The notes: generated from the sequence alone by a model not told the origin. A DNA stretch of 64,000 bases from CAVSJJ01 sp963728395 (GCA_963728395.1 CAVSJJ010000004.1:538120-602119), one strand, 5' to 3'; positions 54,558 to 63,029 are shown, counted from the stretch's first letter. Numbers and translations: made by a program.

Positions 54558-54860
54558 TCACCCGGCCAGGTCCGTCGCGGCGTCGGTCATGTCACTGTTG
54601 CGGGTCCGATGCCACAACGTCGCCACGGCGAACCCCATGGCCATCTCCACCGTCATCGCCGCCAGGACGACGAGGAGGAGAACCTGTCCGGTCGGGTTGG
54701 GGGCCAGGAACCACCACATCGCCCCGGCCGCCAGGATGACGGCATTGACCATCACCTCCAGCCCCATCATCACCATGACGACGACCTGCTGGGAGATGGC
54801 ACCGTACAGACCCACGGCGAACAGGGCCGCCGCGACGAGGAGGACGAGCTGAAGGGTCAT
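54558..54860 (-). CDS. nuoK: complex I-like subunit NuoK
   Basis: A 100-residue protein with three helices. The two conserved membrane glutamates are seen in MMGLEVMVNAVIL and MTVEMAMGFAV. The ATG overlaps nuoJ by 4 nt. It forms part of the proton path between NuoH and NuoN. Confidence 0.92.
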   Translation of the reverse strand: MTLQLVLLVAAALFAVGLYGAISQQVVVMVMMGLEVMVNAVILAAGAMWWFLAPNPTGQVLLLVVLAAMTVEMAMGFAVATLWHRTRNSDMTDAATDLAG

Positions 54861-55420
54861 CGACCGAGCCCACCTCGAGCAGGGTCCCGTCCAGGCCGGT
54901 GGTCCAGGTCGTCCCCGAGGCGGTCGTAGCGGGTCCGGTGGGCCGCGAGCACGATGCCACCGACGATCGTGGCCACCATGACCGGACTGACGACGATCAT
55001 GACGAGCATCTGCGGGCCCATGACGGCCGCACCGAGCGCCGCCGTGACGTCAGCGTCGGGCGCCCCCCGGCGCGCCGGCCAGTCCACGAAGAGCGCACCC
55101 GACCCGAGCAGGAGGAACGCCCCCACCGCCACCATGAGGGCCGACCGCTTCGAGTGGACCATCGACATCGGCATCAGAGCCGGGTTCATGCCCATGTACA
55201 TCACCATGTAGACGGCCATCACGGCCATCTCCATGACCATCATCAGGATGGTCACCACCCCGGCGTAGTTCTGCTGCAGCAGAACGAGGATCAGCCCGAC
55301 AGCGACGAAGGACACGGCCAGGGAATACGTGGCGCGCGCCATCGAGTCCACGACGAAGACGAGGACGGCCGACGCGACCGCGACCACGGCCAGCAGCATG
55401 AAGGCGATGTCGACGAGCAT
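54857..55420 (-). CDS. nuoJ: complex I-like subunit NuoJ
   Basis: A 187-residue membrane protein with five helices. The third helix, LQQNYAGVVTILMMVMEMAVM, carries an unusual run of Met, and MYMGMNPALMPMSM follows. Start ATG 55420 lies 4 nt after the nuoH stop. The C-terminal tail is charged and longer than needed for the fold. Confidence 0.88.
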   Translation of the reverse strand: MLVDIAFMLLAVVAVASAVLVFVVDSMARATYSLAVSFVAVGLILVLLQQNYAGVVTILMMVMEMAVMAVYMVMYMGMNPALMPMSMVHSKRSALMVAVGAFLLLGSGALFVDWPARRGAPDADVTAALGAAVMGPQMLVMIVVSPVMVATIVGGIVLAAHRTRYDRLGDDLDHRPGRDPARGGLGR

Positions 55421-55424
55421 CAGT

Positions 55425-56360
55425 TCACCCCACCCAGGCCACAACGATGGCGACGAGCAGATCCTGGACGAGCACCGCCGGAAGCAGAACGAGCCAGCCC
55501 ACCTCCATGAACAGTTCGGGGCGCACGGTGGGCAGGTGCCGCCGCCCCCAGACCAGAACGCCAAGGACGACGGCCGCCTTGACCAGCACCCAGGCCCAGC
55601 CCGGGAGGAGCGGACCCGCGCCGCCGCCGAGGAACATCGGCACGGCGAAGGCGGTCCCGGCGGCCAACAGGGCATAGCGGCCGGTCTGGACAAGCAGCCG
55701 GTCCACACCGGACAGCTCGGCGAGGACGCCGCCGGCCACGTCACCGCCCGCAGGGGCGGTGAACGGCCCGAACACCGAGAACGCGGACACTCCCAGGCAA
55801 TAGACCGCGAAGGCGACCGGCATCCACACGACGAACCACACGCCCTGCTGCGCCGCGGCGACCTCGGCGGGGTCGAGGCTGGCAGCGGCCACGGCGGGGG
55901 CGACGAGGGCGAACATCAGCGGGAGCTCGTATGCGAGGGCCAGGGAGAGAAAGCGGTATCCGCCCACGAGGGAGTGGATCGAGTTCGCTCCCCAGCCGGT
56001 GAGCCACACCAGTGCCCACACCGCCACGTCCATCGCGTTGAACCACACCACCCCGACGTCCAGGTCGCTGAGGACCCACCGGTCGAGGGGGACGACCGCG
56101 ACCATGAGCAGCGCGGCGACCACGAGACCCGCACCGCCGATGCGCCACAGCAGCGTGTCGGCGGACAGCGGGATCCGGCGCCGTTGCCGCACGAGGCGAG
56201 CGGCCTCGTCAACCGGACGAGACACCGCGAAACGCAGGGGCAGCCGCTGGGCCCGGGCATCCAGCACGGCGTCCAGGACAACCGCGCCGACGACGAATAC
56301 GCCGAGCAGACCGACACCGGCCAGGACCCACCCGCCTCCCACGACCGTGACGTCAGCCAT
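55425..56360 (-). CDS. nuoH: complex I-like subunit NuoH
   Basis: A 311-residue membrane subunit with eight helices that normally forms the quinone chamber. GWGANSIHSLVGGYRFLSLALAYE (given in parts) retains the Glu of the E-channel in LAYELPLMFALV. The loop after it is shorter and less polar than in usual NuoH, which may reflect the missing iron-sulfur partners. Its ATG overlaps the previous gene by 8 nt. Confidence 0.87.
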   Translation of the reverse strand: MADVTVVGGGWVLAGVGLLGVFVVGAVVLDAVLDARAQRLPLRFAVSRPVDEAARLVRQRRRIPLSADTLLWRIGGAGLVVAALLMVAVVPLDRWVLSDLDVGVVWFNAMDVAVWALVWLTGWGANSIHSLVGGYRFLSLALAYELPLMFALVAPAVAAASLDPAEVAAAQQGVWFVVWMPVAFAVYCLGVSAFSVFGPFTAPAGGDVAGGVLAELSGVDRLLVQTGRYALLAAGTAFAVPMFLGGGAGPLLPGWAWVLVKAAVVLGVLVWGRRHLPTVRPELFMEVGWLVLLPAVLVQDLLVAIVVAWVG

Positions 56361-57519
56361 CCGCGAGCACCTCGGCCGGCGCGGTCAGCATCCCCATGCT
56401 CGCGATGATCAGCCGAACAACAGCAAGGTCACACCCGCTCACCAGGGGACCGAGCGCCGCGGCCGGCACGCCGCGCGCGGGCGTCGGCGGGGCGTCTGGA
56501 GAGGCGGCGAACGCCGTCGCCGACTCCGCTGCCTCGACCAGACGCAGTAGCCGGTGCCGGCAGTCACCAGCCATTGCTCGCGGGAGCCCAAGCTCCGCTG
56601 CGCGTTCGGCACTGACGACCCCGACGCCGGCCAGGGACCACTCGAGCAGCCTGGACCGCCGAGCCTGGTCGTGCAGGATCTGGAGGGTGGCGTCGGCATC
56701 CGCGAACCGATGGCCCAGGCAGGCGTTGCGGGCTGACCCAGCACGGTCCACGCCGACCCCCCAGCCGGCGAGGGCCAGGAACGTAACCAGCTCGTCACAG
56801 CGGCGGGCCGCGGCGATGGCCGCAGCGTCGGCTGGATCACCCCCCGCCAGCGCCGTCGAGGGCCGGGCCAGGATTCGCGCCTCTGCCTTCACGACGAGAT
56901 CGCCGTGCAGGATGGTGTCCAGGACGAGACCGGGCGGCCAGTGTGGCAGCACCGGGCCCAGCCGGACCGGAAGAGCGTCCATCTCGAGACCATCACGGTC
57001 GTCCTCCGCGCCCTCGGCAAGCGCGATCCCGTCCGGCGCCATGTCCATGTCGCCATGCACGTCGTGGGAGCCACGCCCGCCGTCTGAGTGGTCTCCCCCG
57101 GGCTCGCCGTGATCCGGACCGGCATGGTCCCCGTCCGTCTGCTCCGGGTCGTCAGCGTGTGCGGACGCGGGCAGTCCCGACCGCTCGCGGGCGTCCCGGT
57201 CCTGATGTGCCCCATCCGCCAGGCTCCGGGCGACCTCCGCGAGGGCCGACTCGACCTCCGCCGCCCCCGCCACCCACGCCCGAGCCCGGGGTCCGGGCAT
57301 CGCGTCCCAGAGCCGTGCCACAACATGCTCGAACTCGGCGTTGGCGTCACCGGCCACGATGAGAGCATCCGCGTCTGCAGGCGAGCGGGCATCCCGCCAA
57401 CCCCGTGCTCGCATCGCGCGCTCGATCGCGACCCGGGCGACGAAGCCATCGCCGCCCTCGACCACGAGAACGCGGGTGGCGCGCACGGCGCGGGCGGCGA
57501 TCCATCGACTCAGACCCAC
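56353..57519 (-). CDS. NuoB/NuoD-like fused subunit without cluster cysteines
   Basis: A 388-residue protein in the place of nuoB, C and D. The first 130 residues resemble NuoB (TRVLVVEGGDGFVARV, ADALIVAGDAN, LWDAMPGPRARAWV) but lack the CC and later Cys ligands of cluster N2. A His/Asp-rich linker (about residues 150-190) follows. The rest resembles NuoD: RLGPVLPHWPPGLVLDTIL in place of GPxHPSTHG, then LVVKAEARIL and a helical end. GGGAGGGGG precedes GTG 57519, 10 nt inside nuoA. It could join the membrane arm to another donor. Function is inferred. Confidence 0.72.
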   Translation of the reverse strand: MGLSRWIAARAVRATRVLVVEGGDGFVARVAIERAMRARGWRDARSPADADALIVAGDANAEFEHVVARLWDAMPGPRARAWVAGAAEVESALAEVARSLADGAHQDRDARERSGLPASAHADDPEQTDGDHAGPDHGEPGGDHSDGGRGSHDVHGDMDMAPDGIALAEGAEDDRDGLEMDALPVRLGPVLPHWPPGLVLDTILHGDLVVKAEARILARPSTALAGGDPADAAAIAAARRCDELVTFLALAGWGVGVDRAGSARNACLGHRFADADATLQILHDQARRSRLLEWSLAGVGVVSAERAAELGLPRAMAGDCRHRLLRLVEAAESATAFAASPDAPPTPARGVPAAALGPLVSGCDLAVVRLIIASMGMLTAPAEVLADG

Positions 57520-57851
57520 CGCAACGCCCCCTCCCGCCATGCCCACGCGACCGCGACGAGGAGCGCGGCGAGGAAGATGAACATCTCGGTCACGGCGCCC
57601 GCACCCAAGTCGGCGACCACGACCGCCCACGGGTACATGAACAGCATCTCCACATCGAAAGCGAGGAAGAGCAGCGTCACCAGGTACCAGCGCACGTGGA
57701 ACCGGGACAGCGCGTGGGCCTCCGGCAGCCACCCCGACTGGTAGGGCATGGGGTGCAGCGCCGCACGCCACGGTACGAGGAGCCAGTGGACGGCATACAG
57801 CAGCAGCACGCCGAGCACGGCCACCACGCCCATGACGAGGAGACCGGTCAT
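57510..57851 (-). CDS. nuoA: complex I-like subunit NuoA
   Basis: A 113-residue protein with three helices and the family core HVRWYLVTLLFLAFDVEMLFM, including the conserved Glu. The loop motif usually PYECG reads PYQSG here, so the quinone-site cysteine is Ser. It is the first gene of the cluster; a tandem 11-bp repeat lies 190 nt upstream. Confidence 0.9.
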   Translation of the reverse strand: MTGLLVMGVVAVLGVLLLYAVHWLLVPWRAALHPMPYQSGWLPEAHALSRFHVRWYLVTLLFLAFDVEMLFMYPWAVVVADLGAGAVTEMFIFLAALLVAVAWAWREGALRWV

Positions 57852-58038
57852 GGCAGGCCCCCGGACCGCCGCGCTCCGGCCGTCGCGCCGACCAGGACCC
57901 GTCTACCCCACGCTCGCAAGAACCACGCGATCACGGCAGTGCGGAACCCTGCCTGGATGACGACGTCCGAGGCGGGCATCTCGGCATTCTGACCCACTCG
58001 TGGTGCGAGGTCGAGCGCTGAGCGGTCACGCGCCGTTC

Positions 58039-58060
58039 CTTCGTCGAATCTTCATGGAGC
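58039..58060. promoter_or_regulatory. tandem 11-bp repeat CTTCGTCGAAT + CTTCATGGAGC
   Basis: Fourth copy of the repeat, between nuoA and the gene ending at 58148. It is 190 nt upstream of nuoA in the reverse direction, which OmpR-type regulators tolerate. The rest of 57852-58147 shows no gene. Confidence 0.5.
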
Positions 58061-58147
58061 CGATGGCCGCCACGGCCCGTGCTCGACGCCACTGGGCGGA
58101 GCAGGGCCGCGGCGGCCGGCTTCGACGCGTACCAGCCCTGGGGATGG

Positions 58148-58744
58148 TCAGCCCCAGCGGCCTCCGCCGCGGCCGCCGAGCATCATCGGCTCGCCCGCGT
58201 CATGGGCGGCGAGGATCGCGTCGGCCTGCGCCCGAGTCATCGTGCCCGCCGCGACCATGGCATTCAGACGCTCGGTCATCTGGGCGGTCATGGCGGCCTG
58301 CCGGTCGGACTGGAAGGACTCCAGGGCGGCCTCGACCTTGGCCGCGTCGACCTTCAACGCCGTCGCCAGATAGGCTGCCTCCGCCTCGTGGCGGGCGTCC
58401 ATCTCGGCGTCGGTGAGGGTGCGTCCGGGCTCGGTCATCGGGTTGTCGAGGTGATACTGGCGCAGGGCCGTGGCCACCGCATCGGACGAGACGCCCAGCT
58501 CCTCGGCCAGGTAGTCGGCCACGGCGCTCGCGCCGTACCCGGCACACCCGGTCGCCCCGTCCATCATGGCTCCGCGCCCGGACCAACCGCCCATCCCCAT
58601 CCCGTGGCCGGCGACCCACGGCGAGGTGGCAGTCGCCCCGGGCTGCGGGGTCGCCGCGTTGGCCGCGGCCACGACGCCCAGTGGCCCGGCAATCGCGATC
58701 GCTCCGCCGATGACGCCGAGGACGATCTTGCCTGACATGTTCAT
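58148..58744 (-). CDS. exported helical protein, DUF2680-like
   Basis: A 198-residue protein with a signal peptide (KIVLGVIGGAIAIAGPLGVVAAANA). A Met/Gly-rich stretch (GHGMGMGGWSGRGAMMDG) follows and could bind copper. Three short helical units then repeat the pattern LGVSSDAVATAL, LKVDAAKVEAAL and MVAAGTMTRAQADAIL, as in YckD/DUF2680 proteins. AAGGAG is 9 nt before ATG 58744. Function unknown. Confidence 0.65.
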   Translation of the reverse strand: MNMSGKIVLGVIGGAIAIAGPLGVVAAANAATPQPGATATSPWVAGHGMGMGGWSGRGAMMDGATGCAGYGASAVADYLAEELGVSSDAVATALRQYHLDNPMTEPGRTLTDAEMDARHEAEAAYLATALKVDAAKVEAALESFQSDRQAAMTAQMTERLNAMVAAGTMTRAQADAILAAHDAGEPMMLGGRGGGRWG

Positions 58745-58822
58745 CCTTGTGCTCCTTCGCTGTCGCCTCACTCGTGCTGTTGACCATCACCCTGGCGACA
58801 GGGTGTAAGCCCTGTGCGACGG

Positions 58823-58844
58823 CGCGTGTGAAGGCTCGATGAAG
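58823..58844. promoter_or_regulatory. tandem 11-bp repeat (minus strand) CTTCATCGAGC + CTTCACACGCG
   Basis: Fifth copy, on the minus strand, 79-100 nt before the DUF2680-like gene it faces. Position and direction fit an activator site. Confidence 0.6.
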
Positions 58845-58919
58845 CCCACGATCTCCCGACCACCGCCGTTGCTGGGCCCGACGGGCACCTGGGTCGTCCC
58901 GTTCAGCGCTCCTCCCTCG

Positions 58920-61195
58920 TCATCGGGACTGGAAGCGTCGCAGCCGGAGGCTGTTGCTGACCACGAAGACGGACGAGAAGGCCATCGCTGCGCCGGCGAT
59001 CAGGGGGTTGAGAAGTCCGGACGCCGCGAGCGGGATGGCGGCGACGTTGTAGGCGAACGCCCAGAACAGGTTGCCCTTGATGGTGGCCAGGGTCCGCCGC
59101 GAGAGTCGGATGGCGTCGACGGCGGCGCGCAGGTCGCCGCGGACGAGGGTGAGGTCCGAGGCCTCGATCGCAACGTCCGTTCCGGTCCCCATGCTGATGC
59201 CGAGGTCGGCGGCCGCGAGGGCTGCCGCATCGTTGATGCCGTCCCCCACCATTGCGACCACCCGCCCCGCGCCCTGAAGGGAGCGCACGACGTCCACCTT
59301 GTCCGCGGGCAGGACCTCGGCGTGGACCTCCTCGATACCGACCCGGTCGGCGACGGCGCGGGCGGCGCGGGCGTTGTCGCCCGTAGGGAGGACGGGGCGC
59401 AAACCCAGGGCCTTGAGTTCGGACACGGCGTCGGCGCTGGTCGGCCTGAGCGCGTCCGCGACGACGAGCACACCACGGACCTGGCCGTCCCAGCCGGCGA
59501 CGATGGCCGTGGCGCCCCGAGCCTCGGCCTCACTCACGGTTGCCGCCATCGCGTCGTCGGGGTGCAGCGCCCAGTCCGAGGCCAGCCACGACGGCCGCCC
59601 GACCGCCACCGCGTGACCGTCCACCACGCCATGGACGCCCAGGCCCGCTGTCGTCGTGAAGTCCTCGACGTCAGGAAGGTCGGTGTCCAGGCGCTCAGTG
59701 GCCCCGAGGGCGACCGCTCGGGCGATGGGGTGCTCGGAGGCGGCCTCGAGCGCGCCGGCGATCCGGAGCAGCTCCTCGACTGAAACCCCATCGGCGGGAA
59801 CGGCGTCGACCAGCCGCATCGCGCCCGTGGTGACGGTTCCGGTCTTGTCGAGAACGACGGTGTCGACGACGCGGGTCGACTCGAGGATCTCCGGCCCCTT
59901 GATGAGGATGCCGAGCTGGGCTCCCCGCCCGGTCCCGACGAGCAGCGCTGTCGGGGTGGCGAGGCCGAGGGCGCACGGGCAGGCGATGATGAGCACCGCC
60001 ACGGCTGCGGTGAATGCCGCCGCGGCCGGATGGCCCGTGGCGAGCCACCCGACCAGCGTGGCGAGCGAGAGGGCGATGACGATCGGGACAAAGACTGCGG
60101 AGACGCGATCAGCCAACCGCTGGACGTCGGCCTTGCCGGTCTGCGCCTCTTCGACCAGGCGCGCCATCTGGGCGAGCTGGGTGTCGGCGCCGATGCGCGT
60201 GGCGCGCACGATGAGTCGGCCACCGGCGTTGACGGTCGCCCCCACGACGGCGTCGCCCGGACCCACTTCGACCGGCACCGCCTCTCCGGTGAGCATCGAG
60301 GCGTCCACGGCCGATGTCCCCGACTCGACGATCCCGTCGGTGGCGACCTTCTCGTCGGGACGGACGACGAACCGGTCGCCGACGGCCAGCTGAGAGATCG
60401 AGACCCTCACCTCGCGTGCCTCAGTACCCACACCGCGCAGGACGGCGACATCCTTGGCGCCGAGGTCTAGCAGCGCTCGCAGGGCCGCGCCGGAGTCGCG
60501 CTTCGCGCGAGCCTCGAAGTAGCGGCCGGCGAGGATGAAGACGGTCACGGCGGAGGCGACCTCGAGGTAGATCTCCGGCTCGCCGCCGGCAGAACCGGGC
60601 ACGAGGGTGAAGTCCATGCGCATCCCTGCCTGGCCGGCCGTGGTGAACAACAAGGCCCACAGGGACCACAGGTAGGCGGCGGCGACCCCGACCGAGATGA
60701 GCGTGCCCATCGTCGCACTGCCGTGGCGGGCGTTGGTCCACGCGGCGCGATGGAAGGGCAGGGCACCCCACACCACGACGGGCGAAGCCAGGGTGAGGCT
60801 GACCCACTGCCAGTTGGAGAACTGCAACCACGGCACCATGCTGAGCATCACGACAGGAGCCGCCAGCAGGGCGGCGACACCAGGCGCTGGCGCCACGCAG
60901 CGGCGTCGTTCGGCTCGGTGGCCCCGATGACCGCCCCCTGGTCCTGCGCAGGAGGTGCGGGTACCTCGGCGGTATAGCCGGTGGCCTCGACCGTCGCGAT
61001 GAGATCCGCCGCGGTCACCCCGTCCGGGAAATGCACCCGAGCCTTCTCCGTGGCGTAGTTGACCGTGGCCGTCACGCCCTCGATCCTGTTGAGCTTCTTC
61101 TCGATCCGCGCCGCACAGGAGGCACAGGTCATACCTCCGATGACGAGATCCGTCTCGTGGCCCAGCTCCAGATCTGACCTCGTCTGGGATGTCAT
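58920..61195 (-). pseudogene. copA: copper-translocating P-type ATPase (CopA), frameshifted
   Basis: A P1B-1 ATPase that pumps Cu(I) out. One N-terminal heavy-metal domain (GMTCASCAARIEKKLN) is in the first frame from ATG 61195. At about 60885 (CTGGTGTCGCC) one base is lost; the second frame then holds all the rest: LTGEAVP, CPCALGL in the copper helix, DKTGT with the phosphorylated Asp, SEHPIA, GDGINDAAAL and the final helices with MAFSSVFVVSNSLRL. Adding one base restores a full 758-codon gene. It follows csoR and copZ in the same direction. Confidence 0.88.
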
Positions 61196-61242
61196 GGAAG
61201 TTCCTTCCTGCGCCGGTCTGATGGCGCCGGTTCCGGTTCTGT

Positions 61243-61461
61243 TCAGGAGGCCAGCTCGTACTCGCCCGCCTCGGCGAGTGCTGCGGCGATGTCATCTCGT
61301 GCCAATGGCGTCGCGCTGGCGACGGTGACGGTCGAGGTGGCACCGGCGACGAGGTCGACGTCGACGTGGGTCACACCGTCGAGAGACGTCAGCTCGGCGC
61401 TCACCGCGTGAACGCAGTGCCCGCATGTCATGCCGGTCACGGCGAAGGTCTGGGTTGTCAT
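61243..61461 (-). CDS. copZ: heavy-metal-associated copper chaperone (CopZ)
   Basis: A 72-residue single HMA domain. The metal site is MTCGHC with Cys13 and Cys16. It would carry Cu(I) in the cytoplasm and hand it to CopA. ATG 61461 is the only start. It lies between csoR and copA in one operon. Confidence 0.92.
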   Translation of the reverse strand: MTTQTFAVTGMTCGHCVHAVSAELTSLDGVTHVDVDLVAGATSTVTVASATPLARDDIAAALAEAGEYELAS

Positions 61462-61490
61462 CTGCGCGTCCTTCCGGTCGTGTCGTTGTC

Positions 61491-61754
61491 TCAGGAGCGC
61501 ACCGGCCGAGCGATGGCCGCTGCAGCCTCGGTCAGCTTGGCGTCGGCCCCCTCGCCCCCGGCCCGGACCGCCTCGGTCACGCAACACCTCATGTGCTGGT
61601 CGAGCAGGCCGAGCGCGACGTTCTCCAGGGCCCGGGTGAGGGCCGAGACCTGCGTGAGGAGGTCGATGCAGCAGGTGTCCTCGTCGACCATCCGCTGTAG
61701 GCCACACACCTGCACCTCGACCCGGCGCAGGCGGTTCACCACTGCCCGCTTCAC
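61491..61754 (-). CDS. csoR: copper-sensing repressor CsoR
   Basis: An 87-residue helical repressor of the DUF156 family. The Cu(I) ligands fit the Cys-N24-His-N3-Cys spacing of Mycobacterium CsoR: Cys29, His54 and Cys58. VCGLQRMVDEDTCCIDLLTQ is typical. It should leave its operators when Cu(I) binds, turning on copZ and copA. Two palindromes lie 45-96 nt upstream. Confidence 0.92.
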   Translation of the reverse strand: MKRAVVNRLRRVEVQVCGLQRMVDEDTCCIDLLTQVSALTRALENVALGLLDQHMRCCVTEAVRAGGEGADAKLTEAAAAIARPVRS

Positions 61755-61798
61755 GCCGGTGTAGCCGGGTAGCGCGGGCTTCCTGATTGACCTCCCTC

Positions 61799-61816
61799 AT
61801 ACCCCCCCTGGGGTAT
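61799..61816. promoter_or_regulatory. CsoR operator 1 (ATACCCCCCCTGGGGTAT)
   Basis: A palindrome with TACCCC/GGGGTA arms, the known CsoR recognition pattern, 45 nt upstream of csoR. Confidence 0.82.
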
Positions 61817-61833
61817 CTTGATATCGAAACCAC

Positions 61834-61850
61834 ATACCCCCACGGGGTAT
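61834..61850. promoter_or_regulatory. CsoR operator 2 (ATACCCCCACGGGGTAT)
   Basis: A second copy, centred 35 bp from the first. It may also control the genes to the right, since it faces the truncated rhodanese gene. Confidence 0.8.
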
Positions 61851-61881
61851 AGGTCAACCACAAGTCGGACGACGGCCTGAC

Positions 61882-61945
61882 GGGCATGGGCTGTCCTTGC
61901 AGCAGATCGGGCTGCTCGCCGCGATCTACCCGATGGTCTGGGGGC
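61882..61945 (+). pseudogene. remnant of an MFS transporter
   Basis: A 21-residue stretch, GHGLSLQQIGLLAAIYPMVWG, fits helix 2-3 of major facilitator transporters often encoded next to ArsR-rhodanese genes. It has no start and runs directly into an unrelated frame. It marks a deletion joint. Confidence 0.5.
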
Positions 61946-62048
61946 CCCGCGTAGCCCTTGTCTCACGGACGAACGGGGTGGAGATGGCCACGCCGAGGGG
62001 GTCGAGGCCCTCGCGGCCGCCGCCGGCCTGGGACTGTCTACGGCCTCG

Positions 62049-62561
62049 ATGAACCTGCAGACCCTCAAGGACGCGGGCCTGGTCCGCACCCGCCGGACCG
62101 GCACCTTCGTGCACTACCGGCTCGCCGGAGACGACGTCGCCGCCCTCCTCGCGCTGCTGCGCACTGTGGCCACCACGCACCTCGCCGACGCCGACCGCGC
62201 CGCCGCCGGACACCTGGGAACGCCTGCGGATCAGGGCGACTCGGATGCCGTGGCGCGGGAGGAGCTGCTGCGCCGGGTCCGCCGCCGGGACGTTGTCGTC
62301 ATCGACGCCCGCCCCACGACCGAGTACACCGCCGGACACATCCCCGGCGCGGTCTGCGTGCCGCTGGACGAGCTCGAGCACCGTCTCGACGAGATGCCCG
62401 ATGACGTCGAGATCGTCGCCTACTGCCGTGGCGCCTACTGCGTGCTGGCCTACGACGCGGTCGACCGGCTCACCGCCGCCGGCCGCCCCGCCCGGCAGCT
62501 GCACGAGGGAATGCTCGAGTGGCGCCTCGCCGGCCTCCCCGTCGACGACGGCGCAGGATGA
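62049..62561 (+). CDS. ArsR-type/rhodanese fusion, N-terminally truncated
   Basis: A 170-residue product from ATG 62049. The first 45 residues are the second half of an ArsR winged helix (LQTLKDAGLVRTRRTGTFVHYRL); the rest is a rhodanese with active-site loop CRGAYC. The same frame continues upstream as VEALAAAAGLGLSTASM, which is the start of the winged helix, but no start codon serves it. The first 30 or so residues are gone by fusion to the MFS remnant. DNA binding is unlikely; the sulfurtransferase part may still fold. Confidence 0.75.
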   Translation: MNLQTLKDAGLVRTRRTGTFVHYRLAGDDVAALLALLRTVATTHLADADRAAAGHLGTPADQGDSDAVAREELLRRVRRRDVVVIDARPTTEYTAGHIPGAVCVPLDELEHRLDEMPDDVEIVAYCRGAYCVLAYDAVDRLTAAGRPARQLHEGMLEWRLAGLPVDDGAG

Positions 62562-62620
62562 CCACCCATCGGCCCCCGGCCGAGACCCCCACACCCACCC
62601 AGCGAAGGAGCGGACCCGGA

Positions 62621-62683
62621 ATGAGCGATCCGGTAGGTCGACTGGCGGCGGAAGGACACGGCCGCGTCAGCCGGAGGCTCTAA
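62621..62683 (+). CDS. short reading frame, 20 aa
   Basis: ATG 62621 follows GAAGGAG by 8-9 nt and gives MSDPVGRLAAEGHGRVSRRL. A related peptide (LAALGYGRVSRRPYAAK) occurs at 30.9 kb without a start. It may be the beginning of a gene cut by a deletion. Low confidence that it is made. Confidence 0.3.
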   Translation: MSDPVGRLAAEGHGRVSRRL

Positions 62684-62798
62684 GGGGCGGTATGCCGCGC
62701 CGGTGTGCCCGAGGTGATGGGACGCGCGTGCGAACCGCCCGCTCATGCTTGAGAGTCGGCCGCTTCCGCTTCGACATCTGTGGCGCCATAATGGCTCC

Positions 62799-63029
62799 AT
62801 GCCGAACATCCAGATCAAGGACGTCCCCGAGGACACCCACGCCGTCCTACGACAGCGCGCCTCGGCGGCGCACCAGTCGCTGCAGGAGTACCTGCGCTCC
62901 AAGCTGATCGCCGAGGCTGCCCGGCCGACGATCGATGAGGTCCTCGAGCGAGCCGGCGGCCGGGCCGGCGGGTCCCTGCCGCTGCGTGACGCGGTCAGCG
63001 CGCTGCGGTTCGATCGTGCTCGTCATTGA
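62799..63029 (+). CDS. FitA/VapB-type antitoxin
   Basis: A 76-residue ribbon-helix-helix protein. PNIQIKDVPEDTHAVLRQRA is the DNA-binding strand and helix; SLQEYLRSKLIAEA the second helix. The C-terminal part should wrap the toxin. The toxin gene starts 14 nt before its stop, the usual overlap in these pairs. The complex normally represses its own promoter. Confidence 0.87.
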   Translation: MPNIQIKDVPEDTHAVLRQRASAAHQSLQEYLRSKLIAEAARPTIDEVLERAGGRAGGSLPLRDAVSALRFDRARH

